Assembly: GCA_951799445.1 (NCBI GenBank)
Contig: OX637292.1
Coordinates: forward strand, 16,185,296 to 16,249,295
DNA from: Pseudisothecium myosuroides
Taxonomy: Eukaryota > Streptophyta > Bryopsida > Hypnales > Lembophyllaceae
DNA: 64,000 nucleotides
Direction of reading: 5' to 3'
The notes beneath the pieces were generated by a model that saw nothing but the letters and a program-made list of their open reading frames with translations, did not search any database and was not told the origin of the DNA. The translations under genes and the position numbers were made by a program. Positions within the stretch are counted from its first letter, which is position 1; each line of letters begins with the position of its first letter. This document shows, in pieces, positions 1 to 11,642 of this stretch.

Positions 1-304
1 AAAAAATAAAATAAAAATCTTCAAAAATCACTATAATTAGAATTTAGCATTTTGAACTTAAAAAAAATTCTTGTAAAAATCATAAATATTCAATGTACAG
101 TTGATTTTAGTAGTAGGAATTTTCAATTCCTGGTTTCAAATTTTGTAGTAAAATATTGATTTGTGTAATTGTTGATTCAACCATATAGATGTGATCTATA
201 AATCATACTTTACGACTGTTGTTTGAGAGTCATCATTAAATATTGTTCTAAGTTGCATTTTATAATAGATCTTCACCATTTTGCAAATCTGGACCCCCCC
301 TGAT
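1..304. other. AT-rich stretch, no gene seen
   Basis: No open frame, splice pattern or RNA gene is recognisable. The last ten bases before the first full repeat (305-314, CCTTTAGGGG) are the right-hand end of a TTAA-flanked repeat. This stretch may therefore be the decayed body of another copy that abuts the one at 319. Confidence 0.5.
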
Positions 305-318
305 CCTTTAGGGGTTAA

Positions 319-1233
319 CCCCTAAAGTTTTGAGGCCTATTTTCTGCCAAAAAACACTGAAAACTGCCATTTCTATAGCAAAGAGTAAAAAAAAAGTTTA
401 ATTGTTTTTTTTTCACATCTGACCGTAGGATCTTACACCTAATTGGTATGAGAATGTGTGGAAAAAACTTCAGAATTTTTGACCGCACAGATTGCAAGAT
501 ATCTGCGTTTAAAGTGGAAAAAACAAGTTTTTCAGCACATTGCGGGACCAGATTTTTTGACTTTAAACATTTTTAACTTAAAATTTTTGCACTACAGCGT
601 TTTGAGCTTTAAATCTTTATATTGGAGAATTGAGTTGAGAGTCTAGGAAAAATTCAAAAAATTCAAAAAAACTTAATTATCATTCTTAAAAAAATTGTTA
701 AGTAGAAGTAGGTACAAGATAGAAGGAAAATCTAAAATATTCATATATTTTAGATGGAATTAAAATGCACTAATCCCAATGGTGAGATTGTTCTAACAAG
801 TAAACCATTCAAAAAAAAATTGAAAAATTACAAAAATTGCATTCCGAAATGCATCCTACAATCTATTTTTTTCAAGAAGATGCTCTAACTGCCCGAAAAA
901 CAAGAATGTCCATAACTTCCTCATAACAAATCCAAATGAGATGAATCAAAGCTTTCCAGATAGACAAAAATATAATCTATGAGAAAAAAAATAAAAAATA
1001 AAAGAATTCAAAATTTTGCAAATTTTTTTTGCTCCCCCCCGTCCCCACGCATTCCAAGAAATGGCATAATTTCTCGCTCAAAGGTCCGATTTCAAATTTT
1101 TTTTTTCTGCCACTTACCTCTCTCAATTCTTCATGTTCACAAAAAGTTTCAAAAAATTAGGAGAAAATTTCAGCCCGTAGGTACCTGCCCCAAGTCCCAT
1201 TTGTCCCCCGAACGGACAATGGTCCTTTAGGGG
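319..1233 (+). mobile_element. TTAA-flanked MITE family A, copy 1 (piggyBac-like ends)
   Basis: The element runs from CCCCTAAAG to CCTTTAGGGG, and both sides are flanked by TTAA (315-318 and 1234-1237). It is 915 bp with no coding capacity. The body contains the family hallmarks: AAAACTGCCATTTCT near the left end, a 24-bp near-palindrome at 731-754, and TACCTGCCC near the right end. The left TTAA is shared with another element end (305-314), so two ends face each other across a single TTAA. TTAA target duplication is known for piggyBac transposases. The assignment rests on ends and flanks only, because no transposase is present. Confidence 0.75.
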
Positions 1234-1467
1234 TTAAACCTTCCTCTGATACAGGTTCACAAACACAGGACAACTTTAGGATTAACTCTAATATCCAAAT
1301 ATCTTTTCTTTGGTGTGTTGGAACCTCCTTTCACTTGTCAATAAGAAAATCAATGAAAATTTGACCATTCTAATAATAGTTTCTAGGCATAGTAGGAAAA
1401 TGTGGTATTGGGGGGGCACTTCATTGCAAGGGGTTGTAACTTAGATGTAGGTGCAAAGAACATAAGG

Positions 1468-1724
1468 CATTAGGAGAAGAATGGGGCCTCTAGGAGGCCT
1501 CTTCCCTTCGAGAAATTGAATTTAGAAGTGAGCAGTGCAAGCCAAAATTACAAAATATTTTAAAAAAACTAAATTTAAAAAACGTATGTATATTTCTTAA
1601 AAATTTGCAATCTAACCTGGACAACAGTTGGCCACGTCGGACTGCATTTTTTTTAAATAATTTTTTATTCAACAATTGTATTCAAATGTGGAGGTCTTTT
1701 GGAGGCCCCATTCTTCTCCTAATG
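1468..1724. mobile_element. MITE with 23-bp perfect inverted ends
   Basis: CATTAGGAGAAGAATGGGGC and the three following bases (1468-1490) are repeated exactly in inverted orientation at 1702-1724, giving a 257 bp element. The interior is AT-rich and non-coding. The superfamily is unassigned because no clear target duplication is visible. Confidence 0.75.
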
Positions 1725-2408
1725 TATGTATACCCCAAACGGCCCCTTGACTAGGTTGGACCCCTACTTGGGGTGAACTGTGCCTTATTGGCATTCTAAT
1801 GTAGTAAGAATTGTACTTGGAATTGAGTTGGAGTTGAAAGGGGTAGAATTGGGTTAAATAGTCATTGTTTTATACTCCGTAACTTTTAGGAACATTCCAT
1901 GCGGTTTACACATAGGCAAAGGTTCCTTCATTATTCCACCATTTCAAGGGACACTTTCAGATAACCGTTGCGATTGTGTATAAAATCCAAAAGACAAGTG
2001 TTGTCTCCCCAAATACAATAATAGAAAACTACATGTTTTTGTTTTGACCACCTATAATACATGTTTTGTTATTGAAAATGAATTGACCAAAATATGTGAT
2101 GAAAAAACTCTCCAATTTGACATTCCATTGCAATTTTTTTTTTTTAAATTGAGCAATCTAAAATATGTGCGATGATTAAAGGGTCCACAATGGATATACA
2201 TAATTTACATTATCTTGTGCATTGAAATTGTGTAGGCTTGTCAAATTCCATGGCTGAATGATCTATGAAGGATACACCCTTAGTACTCAACTATCCATTG
2301 GATGGACAATAGATGTCATGAAAAGTACACTTCATCCAATTAATATCCATTGCAAAAAACTTAAAAAAAAAAAAAGAATAAAAATGAAAAGCAGAAAAAT
2401 GCTCTCCG

Positions 2409-2536
<128 letters not shown>

Positions 2537-2845
2537 GATGATACGGTTGGAGGGATTTAATTTGTTTTGTAAATTTTACTACCTTTAATTCAAGCACTTA
2601 AATTTGAGTACATACAGAATAAGGAGTGTAGGCAAAATAATGTACGTAGAATGTGGGGAGGCTGAGGCTGCACTTCCTTGTGAACTTTGGCAGTCCAGGT
2701 GGGCGCAATATATGGAGCATGGCACCTGGCGAATCTGATATTTGTTCGGTCATTTTTATGGAAGTACTGACTGGTATGGGAACAAGGACATGCTACAAAC
2801 TTTCAATGTCCACGTGGCCAGGTGATCACTGCCACTCAGCCCCAA

Positions 2846-3189
2846 GTACAGTAAGGTCGGAGGTCCTATAATGGAGCATTTAAGGGCTGGAACTGAATTT
2901 TGAGGAGGTGAAATATCTTGAAATTTTTTTTCAGTCAATTATCCTTGAAAAACAGATTGAACTGACATCTAACCCAAGTCGTTTCATATTTTTTCATGCT
3001 TTTTTGAATTAGTTAAAAAAATTTGAAGTTGAAATGGCATAGGGCTCTAAAATGGTGCCCTAGCTAAAATGTACACAGCCTGTACATTGATGGAGGCTAT
3101 GAAAAAATAACATGTACAAACAGTTTACATTTCAGTTAGGGCTCCATTTTAATGCCCGCTCCATTTAAGGACCTCCTACCTTACTGTAC
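2846..3189. mobile_element. MITE family C (AAGGTAGGAGG ends)
   Basis: The 22-bp ends (2846-2867 and 3168-3189) are inverted repeats with one mismatch, starting GTACAGTAAGGT. The inner body carries CTAACCCAAGTCGTTTCATA, which recurs in the copies near 8.1, 12.1, 26.5 and 31.4 kb. The element is 344 bp and non-coding. Family members lie next to TA-containing flanks, but the target duplication is not clear enough to name a superfamily. Confidence 0.8.
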
Positions 3190-3513
3190 AGTATGATAGA
3201 TTGAAGGCTTTTCTACCACAGCTACAAACTGAAGACATATGGAATGTTCGTACTCCACTTCAAACTGGGTTTGCTGACAATTTGAACGCTATTGTTGAGA
3301 GCATCCGTCGCCACCCCAAGCAACCAGGCCCGGCAGGGCTTTTTTCTTGGGCAAAATTTTGCCAGATCTGTCAGGCCTATGACCTCTGCGGCTAAGTCCC
3401 TCCAAAAATTGACCTCTGTTGCGAGGCCAACAAGGGGGACACGAGTCCAAAAAAAAGCCCTGGTGAGCGGCCAATTCCACTTTTGGCTTTCTGCACTGTG
3501 CCTGGTTCCACAT

Positions 3514-4683
3514 GGTCGGGGTGAATTGACCCCCTCGCTCGATTGCTCGGGAAAAACGCTGAATTTTTTTATTTTCCACGCATGACAAAATTTGCAAATT
3601 TTGAATTCATATTTGCAATTAGAGGCCCCAAAATAAGTAGGAGAGGTGTACAAGGTAAATAACCCCTAAAGGACCGAGGCCTTTTTTCTGCCAAAAAACA
3701 CTGAAAACTGCCATTTCTAAAGCAAAGAGTAAAAAAAATTGAAAAATGTTTTTTTTTCCACATCTAACCGTAGGATCTTACACCTAACTAGTATGAAAAT
3801 GTATGGAAAAAATTTCAGAATTTTTGACTGCACAGATTGCAAGATATCTGTGTTTAAAGTGAAAAAAGTAAGTTTTTCAGCACATTGCGAGACTACATTT
3901 TTTGACTTTAAACATTTTTAACTTAAAATTTCTGCACTATAGCGTTTTGAGCTTTAAATCTTTATAGTGGAGAATTGAGTTGAGAGTTTAGGAAAAAAAA
4001 TAAAATTTCAAAAAAACTTAATTATCATTCTTAAATAAATTGTTAAGTAAAAGTAGGTACAAAATAGAAGGAAAATCTAAAATATTCATATATTTTAGAT
4101 GGAATTAAAATGCACTAATCCCAATGGTGAGATTGTTTTAGCAAGTAAAATAAACCATGCAAAAAAAATTGAAAAGTTTGAAAAACTGCGTTCAGAAATG
4201 AATCCTACAAGTTATTTTTTTCAAGAAGATGCTTTAACTGCCCAAAAAACAAGAATGTCCATAACTTTCTCATAACATATCCAAATGAAATGAATCAAAC
4301 CTTTCCAGATAGACAAAAATATAATCTATGAGAATAAAAATATTAAGAAAAAAAATTCAAATTTTTGTCCATTTTTTTTTGCTGCCGGGCTGCCCCTCGT
4401 CCCCTCGTTTGAGCTTATTTGGTCATAACTTTTGTTCCCGGGCACCGATTGTAAAAAAAATTATAATCCCACAAAGCTTATCAGTTTTTCTATCCCCAAA
4501 AAAAGTTTCAAAAAATCAGAACAAAATTTCAGCCCATAGGTACCTGCCCGAAAACGCATTTGTCTCCCGAAGGGACAATGGTCCTTTAGGGGTTAATTGG
4601 GGACAAAATAGGGGACTTTTTTTCTTCTTGCACCTCCGGATTGACTTGGAGTGGTCAAGCGAGGGGTCCAATTCACCCCGACC
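3514..4683. mobile_element. Mutator-like MITE with 9-bp target duplication, split by a nested element
   Basis: The element starts GGTCGGGGTGAATTG and ends CAATTCACCCCGACC; the inverted ends extend about 30 bp with a few mismatches. GTTCCACAT is present directly on both sides (3505-3513 and 4684-4692), a perfect 9-bp target duplication typical of Mutator-like elements. The copy is 1170 bp only because a family A element (3663-4592) sits inside; without it the MITE is about 236 bp. Its interior resembles the related copy at 15,422 (GCAAATT..GAATTCATATTTGCAAT). Confidence 0.85.
3663..4592 (+). mobile_element. TTAA-flanked MITE family A, copy 2 (nested)
   Basis: It begins CCCCTAAAGGACC and ends GGTCCTTTAGGGG. 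The right flank is TTAA (4593-4596) and the left flank is ATAA (3659-3662, one base decayed). The body is 930 bp and closely similar to copy 1 over its whole length. It lies inside the Mutator-like MITE, so it is the younger insertion. No transposase is encoded. Confidence 0.8.
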
Positions 4684-4706
4684 GTTCCACATAAGGTGAA
4701 CTATCG

Positions 4707-4837
4707 CATTCAAGACCAAATGGGAGCAAGCCTATTGTGGGCCTAAATTATGCTAGTGGTACACATTGTAGAACTTGAATCTACACCACTAACATAATTT
4801 AGTTCACAATGGACTTGTTGCCATTTGATCTTGAATG
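4707..4837. repeat. 131-nt fold-back hairpin
   Basis: The two arms (about 4707-4766 and 4779-4837) pair over most of their length, for example CATTCAAGACCAAATGG with CCATTTGATCTTGAATG and TAAATTATGCTAGTGGT with ACCACTAACATAATTTA. It lies 15 bp beyond the right target duplication of the Mutator-like MITE. A snap-back MITE is most likely; a small-RNA precursor is possible. Confidence 0.65.
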
Positions 4838-6492
4838 GGGTAGTTTTCCTTACATTGAGCGACCGGGCCCATTCAAAATCAGTCTAGACTTGGTAGGGTT
4901 CTGAGTGGCCTATTTACTTCTTGGTTGAGTCTGCATTCCGCCACATTCTTGTGATTCTGGCTTGTCCCTTGTGTCATGACCAAATGAACAAGCATAGCAC
5001 AGTATCTTGAAGAACTTGAGCCTCAAAAATTGGGAATGCACACCAGATTTTTAAAGGGTTTTATTAACTTAAGAAGTTGCAAGGTGGGAGACGGTGGAGA
5101 ATGGTCAAGGATTGGCTAGAGACAAGCTCTTCATGCGCCCACCCAACGGCCTTTGGCGTGGCAAAGTGGACGGCCCGAGGTGGCAATGCTCTCAAGTGAC
5201 CAGATAGCTACTACACCTTGAGCATTCATAAGGTAGGAGGTTAGTAAAGTGACCATTTACTTGCCAATCGCATTTTGGAGAAACCCAACCCCCTTGAAAT
5301 ATTTTTTTGAAATTTTTAATCACGATCGTATATCTCAATTCATGCATCTTCCATGTCATATACATACCCAAAAAGCATGGTATGACTATGATTGGTCTTC
5401 CCAAATATGTGTTGGTCATTGATAGATTTACTTCACTATAATAAAATGAAGTTTGGGAAAAGAATGTAATTTGGAACATTGCCGTTGATGTTAAAGTATT
5501 TGAATTTGAAAATAAGGTTTAGGATCTTGGTTTGTAAAAAAATCTTAAAGTTTGTTTTTAACTGTCTAGTATCTCTTTCTTGTAAAGAATGTGGCTTTGT
5601 ATCATAACTTGATGAGTATTTGGAATTACTTTTTGGATACAGCACCTTTTAAGAAAAAAAAATAATTTTTCATTTATAAACTCCCTAATGGTAATACTCT
5701 CAATAAGATAATTTATTGTAAATTTTTTTTTTAAATCTTCTAAATAAAATAATGTAGTGAAGGACATTGGAGAATTTTCAAGCTTTGGAAAAGTACCCAT
5801 TTAATTTTACTTATTTGCTCATAGAAAAGCACAACTGTTTTATATCATTTTATGTTAGTATAGAGACTACATCCTTCTCTATTTGCAAATATAGTTTTTA
5901 CTAGTGTGCCCTATGCCCACAACCAAAATCAAAGCAAAAGTAATTTCTAATTTTTAAATTCATAAAAAAACTTTGATATTCAATATCTTTCACATTGTAG
6001 GTCCAAACACCACGAAACAAAGCCCGTGCACCCCTCTTTGCCAAGGGCTTTTTGACAATACCAAGCACGCTACAAATTTAGTATTCTTTGAGAAGGAATT
6101 GACAATTTCATCCATTTTTTTTCAAATTTTTTTAGTCATGCTAGTAAAGTAGGGAGTGCCCAATTGAGGTTAGATTTTGGAAAGAAACTACCAAAAAATT
6201 TTGGTTGATACAAAATGTAGCAAGGCATTATAGGAGGGCAAAATAGTGCCAACTTGCACTGACCAGGAAAAAAAAAACCAGTTCGCTAAAAAATGGTGAC
6301 AAAATCGCGAAGTTTTTTGCTAGAAGACTTCAGATTAATAAAAAAAAAACTTGGATGAAATCGTCATATTGTGGATGAAAATAAAATTATGGATATATGG
6401 TATGTGCTTATATGATATCATTAAATGAAAACCTTCTCTTCATTTGTCCAGCTTGTTTTGGCTTGGCTGTCTTGTTCCATGTTTTCTTTTAA
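4838..6492. other. intergenic, no gene recognised
   Basis: Mostly AT-rich sequence. Open frames are short, lack codon structure and match no protein family I know. No RNA gene is visible. Confidence 0.5.
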
Positions 6493-7080
6493 TCCCTAAA
6501 GTTCCAAAGTCCCTACGGGGGACTCTTGGGATTTTGGGTAGGCTTGTGTGATCTCAATTTTTGACCTGATTTTTTTTAACTATTTTTCAAGATAGGAAAT
6601 CAGATTAGCTTTATGGGAATATCATTTTTATTCCAATTGGTGTCTGGAGGCAAAAGTTATGCTACTTTAAGTCCAAAAAGCAGCTTGAGGGGCAGCCCAA
6701 AAAAAAATCACAAAAAAAGAATTTTTGCATTTTTGCATTCTTTTTTTTCAAAGATTATTTTTTTATCTACATTTGAAGCTTTGATTCATTCTATTTGGAC
6801 AAGTGATGAGAAAATTATAGACAATCTTGTTTTTTGGGCAATCTAAGGATGTTCTTGAAAAAAACTTTTTGTCCAACTTTGAATGCTAATATCTTCCAAT
6901 CCATACCGTCAAATTTGATGAAATTTTTAATACATAATCTTAGACAAGTGAAGTATTAGATCCTATGGTTGGATTCTAAAAATAAAAATAATTCCTCCTA
7001 CTTCTTTGGATGAATGCAGCAGAAATGGCAGTTTTGAGTGATTTCTGACAGAAATATAGCCTTGGGACTTCAAGAGTTCG
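6493..7080 (-). mobile_element. Short diverged copy of family A, reverse orientation
   Basis: The left end reads TTAA then TCCCTAAAG. Near the right end AATGGCAGTTTTGAGTG is the reverse complement of the family motif next to the 5' end. It is about 590 bp, so a central part is missing or the copy belongs to a shorter subfamily. The copy at 47,930 has the same internal order (AGGCTT..ATGATCTCAATTTTTG, then a CAAGATAG block). Confidence 0.6.
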
Positions 7081-7143
7081 TGCATTCATGGTTTTCCAAT
7101 TTGTTTCAAAACAAAAACAAAAACAAATACAAAAACCTTCTCG

Positions 7144-7215
7144 CAGTCAACACAATTTAGATGATGTTTTCCTGTAACAAGAAACAGAAAACATCATGTA
7201 GATTGTCTTGATTGC
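7144..7215. repeat. 72-nt stem-loop
   Basis: ATGATGTTTTCCTGT (about 7160-7174) pairs with ACAGAAAACATCAT (7185-7198), and the stem continues outward through CAATTTAG / TAGATTG with few mismatches. The loop is short. Size and stem quality are compatible with a microRNA precursor or a tiny fold-back element. No expression evidence is available. Confidence 0.5.
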
Positions 7216-7498
7216 AACAAGGTTTTCTTCTAATGTACTTTCTATCCAATATGTAGATAAATATCATTTGGAGCACCACTCTAACATTTTATATCGCCCC
7301 TTTGGCACTTCATAAAAAATGAAAAAAATGAAAACAAAAACTGCTATGCGGTTCTGTATAATGGCAGTTTCCAATCATTAAATGAAAAACTCGGGTTGTT
7401 CCTCCACTTCTCTTGGTCAATGATTCCTTCTGAGTGGGTTTGACTTCCCAGTTCCCACTGCCTTACCAATTGCTCCTTCCCCTGGGGATCTGTGTTCC

Positions 7499-7613
7499 AA
7501 GGTATCAACTAGGTCTCAGGGGTATCAATTTGATACCACTGGGTATATCAATTTAATATCACTCCAGTAGGTATCAACTTGAGAGATCACTACAGTAGAG
7601 GTATCAACTTGCT
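7499..7613. repeat. Degenerate GGTATCAA-type direct repeats
   Basis: GGTATCAACT, GGTATCAATTTG, GGTATATCAATTT, GGTATCAACTTG and GGTATCAACTTG occur in a row with irregular spacing of about 20-35 bp. This is an imperfect tandem array in non-coding DNA. Confidence 0.6.
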
Positions 7614-8091
7614 CGTAGTGAGACTGGCTGCTTTGGGAACTCCGTCACTTCACTTACCTCGGCCGTGTTGGGGGATTGGGGACCAGGACCAAACTCGTTT
7701 GCTGAGGCGGTGAAGGAGGCCCACTCCAAGGAACTGAATGCAGTTGAATGTGTTGAGAAGGGGGAATCAAACAGACCCCACTGCAGTAGGATCCCCGCCT
7801 CAGTCTGGACCAGTTTCTTTTTTTCCTTTTTTTTTCCCGCTTTCATTTTTGAGAAATGAAAAATTTGGTGAAGCATTGCATTTCATCCATCTTTAGGACA
7901 GAAAATACTTTCTCATTTATATTCATGCACTTTTTCAGCCACATTTGGCAACTTCTTCCACATTTCAAATGGAAATGGAAAATTTTGTGGAGCAAAAGTA
8001 GACTATCAGTATTTGGCCAAAAATAGAGATTTATTTTTGAAATGGTGCAAACTGGTCCCATAGTGTAAAAAAAAAAAGAGTTGCTTTAAGG

Positions 8092-8414
8092 ACTAAAGTA
8101 GGAAGTCCATAAAATGACCCTTTACCAATTGATTTGGTATTTTGGAGGAGTTTGACTTCTTGGAATCATTTTCAGTTTTTTTTTATCTTGAAAGATATAT
8201 GGGATTGGCATCCAATCTAAGTCATTTCAATTTTTTTTTTATCTTCCAAGAATTAGTTATGAATTTTGAAGTAGGAATCACGTGAGGCTTTAAAAACATC
8301 CCTTTCCACATATGTTCACCATAGGTACCATGAAGAATGCAATTGGTACATTGAAGAATACAATATGTACTTTTGTGTTGGAGGATGTTTTAAAGCCTCC
8401 TACCTTAGTGTAGT
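8092..8414. mobile_element. MITE family C copy
   Basis: The left end ACTAAAGTAGGAAGTCC is inverted relative to the right end AAGCCTCCTACCTTAGT. Internal CATCCAATCTAAGTCATTTC matches the family C core. It is about 320 bp and non-coding. Ends are approximate because the left end has decayed. Confidence 0.65.
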
Positions 8415-9146
8415 GCAACTACACCGAAATGGTTATTTAGAACATTTCCTATGGCCCTTCAAATTCTGATCCTCTAAATAGACAAATAGTGACCCTCCAT
8501 ACTAAATGGCATTTGAAGCATGTATAAGACCCCTTGGAGTGCAATACAAAGCCTCGACACGTCATTCTAGAAAAAAAAAAGATGGATGAAGGCATGAAGA
8601 CCAATTCTACAATAAAAAAGAGTCTACAATCATGGCAATAGTTTACTTTGTCTTTTTTTTTAAAGGGCTTTCCAAAGAAAGTACATATAGCATTGCAGTC
8701 ATTATAATTCAACAGCCCAAAAGAATGGTGAACCTAATAGCAAGGGTAGGGATCTCATTTCTAAGCAAAACTTGTTGGACTTTCAAACTATCACTTCAAG
8801 CAATCATTTGAAGGACTATAGAGGATGCTCTTCTAAATATAGATGAATAATTGATTCTTCGATAAATTAGTATCGTCTACAATTAAAATTCACAGAATAC
8901 ATAATTAGGGTGTCACTTTTATGAATATAATGATAATATTTCAATATTATATAATAAAAAAATTATTATGGTACTATAATAATATAATTTATAATATTAT
9001 ACCATCTTCAATATCAAGATGTTAAATAGTATGCCCCTCAACAATTAACATCTATGCCAAATAAACTTAATGAATAATCAAAGTGTCTAAATTTTTTTTC
9101 CATGGTGTATAATAGTATGTGCCCATGAAGAATAAAATAGACCATA
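8415..9146. other. AT-rich intergenic DNA
   Basis: No coding pattern is seen. A low-complexity TA/AAT patch occupies about 8930-9005. Confidence 0.5.
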
Positions 9147-9150
9147 TTAA

Positions 9151-10076
9151 CCCCTAAAGTTCCTTGACTATGTTCTCACCAAAAATGCTCCAAAACTGCC
9201 ATTTCTAATACAAGTACCAAATTTTTTAAAATTATCTTTTTTGGATACATGTAACCGTAGGATCTTGTAGTACTCTGGTTTGAGAATATGTGGAAAAAAT
9301 TTCAGAAATTTCCATTGTGTAGATTGGAAGATATTAGCGTTTGAAGTGGCAAAAGTCCTTTTGGGGGCCTTGCAAAAAACCAGGCAACTGCACTTCACAA
9401 GGTCAGATTATTATGAAAAAATTTCCAAAATGGTTGTGCTTCTTTGGATTCATTCTTCAAGTCAAGTTGGCTATATTCTTGAAAATTTTCAAATTATTTG
9501 GAGTTGTACAACATATAGGGAAAAAATAGTAAGTAGAAAGAAGTAGAGAATGGTTCAAAACACTATATTGTTAAGAAGTTAATTATGGAATTGAAAAATG
9601 CCAATCCCAATGGTTGCAATGTTGTAAAAAAAAATCTACATTCTACAATTTTATTTTTTTTGAAAAATATTGAAAATTGAGTGAAATAAACAACTTCAAA
9701 GTTTATTTTAGAATAGACAATCCATAACTGCCCGCAAACTAAAAATTCTCATAACGTTTGACTCATTGATCAAAATGGAATGATTCAAAGCTTTCCATGT
9801 ATATATGAATCTAATAAATCAATTTCAAATTTTTATTTTTAAAAAAGGTGATTTTTTTTTTATCTACCCCGAGTGCCCGAGTTGAGAAACAAACAACGTA
9901 TTAGGCCATAACTTTTGACTTGTATTTCCAAATGTCATGAAATTTGGTGCATATCAAAGATATTCCTCATCTTCACCTTCTATAAAAAATTTAGCCCAAA
10001 ATAAGAAAATCTCTAGTCACACGTACCTGCCCAAAATTTCTATGTTGCCAAAAAACGCATGTTGGTCCTTTAGGGG
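9151..10076 (+). mobile_element. TTAA-flanked MITE family A, copy 3
   Basis: It runs from CCCCTAAAG to CCTTTAGGGG with TTAA on both sides (9147-9150 and 10077-10080) and is 926 bp. This copy belongs to a second sequence type (CTCACCAAAAATGCTCC after the left end, AGTCACACGTACCTGCCC near the right end). The minus-strand copy at 56,073 shares that type. No coding capacity. Confidence 0.8.
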
Positions 10077-10104
10077 TTAAATAACCATTTTGGTGTAGTA
10101 ATAA

Positions 10105-10265
10105 TGTAAAAGACCCTATTTGCGCCACAATTCAAAAGCCATCCTATTTACGCCACTATATTCCATTAATGTATTTTCTAAACTTTGAAATATCTTCCAC
10201 TGATACATAGTGACCTTGGGGTGACTCATATAGTCACATGGCGCAAATAGGGTCTCTTACCTTAA
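10105..10265. mobile_element. 161-bp MITE with AGACCCTATTTGCGC ends
   Basis: AGACCCTATTTGCGC near the left end recurs inverted as GCGCAAATAGGGTCT near the right end. The outermost bases (TGTAAA / CTTACCTTA) match less well. The interior is non-coding. Similar half-sites near 10,590 and 10,830 suggest a decayed relative just downstream. Confidence 0.65.
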
Positions 10266-11462
10266 GAATTCTGAACATATTAATATGTAGGGTCAAGTGA
10301 AAATCTAGTTTCAAGAAATAGATGTGTGTTTCACAACATTTTGGGTACGTGATGCCCCAACATTGAACCTTCTAAAGTGAAGTTTTTTGAATTTTTTAAA
10401 GCGTTTTACCGAAAGGAAAGATGGGCTTATAGACATATCTTTAACAGATTTACGCATTTAAACTATCAAAACTAATCACTGAAAATTTTCGAATCATTTA
10501 TTACCATGTAAAATTATAAAATTTAACTTCAAAAAATTCACCAAAACTACGGTTCTGGTTTGACTAATTGAGATTGTTGATAAAGTAGGAGGCGCAAAAA
10601 CTGCCTATTTAAGAGCATTTTGGCTTAGGATGTCTTCTATGCTGATCAAAGCATTTTCTAACAAATTTTTATAGAAAGGAGAGAGTGAGACATATCCATC
10701 ACAATTTGCTTCTTAATTTTTAGAGTTAAATTGAATTAGATATGATTTTCTAAAGATCACAATAATGCGGTGCTATTTGAGTCCATAGGTATAGCCATGA
10801 AATGTCAAACACTTGTCCTTTAATGGTGCAAATAGAGTCCAAGAATGAAGGTGTATTAACCTTAAACTGTTACAACATGGTGCATGTAATTGCCTAGGAT
10901 GATACAGAAGTCTCCTACTACTCATAACTCCACATTATGTACACTAAAATTTTGTCTACTTCCAAATCAAACTCAATCTCCAAACATTCTTAAAATTGTG
11001 CAATGAGAATCCCAAATTGGCACCACTTCATCAATGGGCCATTTTTCATTCCTATACTGACGATTCATAGTCGTAGTATACTTGTAGGAGCAAGTTCTCG
11101 GAACATGGGCAGAATTAGCACTTCCTACCTTAAGCCGCTAGTGCTCAAACTTCCTCACGGTCAGTAGCTTCTTTTTGATGCAAAGCCTTCTCCCCAACAT
11201 TTTTTTGGGGGTAGTAAAATCTTTTAGATTCTTTTTGCATTTTTGAGATCTTTTGATACTCTACATTCACTGGGAACATGGGTCAAAGAGAATCCTGGTT
11301 ATTATCTGGTTACTGTTGCTTGACAAGCTTCTACCGAGAGAGTCCCCATACCACGGGTCGCACATGGAATGTGGGCAATTTGGGCACCCCGGACGAACGA
11401 AAACAATTCCATGCAATTTGACCAAACCAATCATACAACTTGACAAATATGCCATGCAATCG

Positions 11463-11642
11463 ATGGAAGCGGAGAGCAGCAGCAGCGATCATCAGGGGGT
11501 TGTGATGAGCAGTGGAGCCCAGCGGGAGAACGGCAACGGGAGGTGCAGAACGGGAGGAGGTGGGGTACGAGGCCCGAGGCCCCACGGAATTCCAGCATCA
11601 GTACAGTCGGGGGCCCATGCTGGCAATCGCACCCTCCCATAA
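11463..11642 (+). CDS. possible small ORF in a GC-rich island, unrecognised
   Basis: A 59-residue frame opens at ATG 11,463 with an acidic, serine-rich start (MEAESSSSDHQ) followed by a Gly/Arg-rich stretch. Composition is clearly more GC-rich (about 11,340-11,760) than the flanks. It resembles the low-complexity beginning of a plant first exon, but no family is recognisable and no downstream exon was found. It may equally be a captured gene fragment or chance. Confidence 0.2.
   Translation: MEAESSSSDHQGVVMSSGAQRENGNGRCRTGGGGVRGPRPHGIPASVQSGAHAGNRTLP

Noticed and set aside
3222..3653. Open frames on both strands at 3.2-3.65 kb
   Set aside because: They cross the edge and end of the Mutator-like MITE and overlap each other. 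None shows a domain.
4328..4699. 123-codon plus-strand frame
   Set aside because: It lies inside a family A element and the MITE end; the equivalent frame is closed in other copies.
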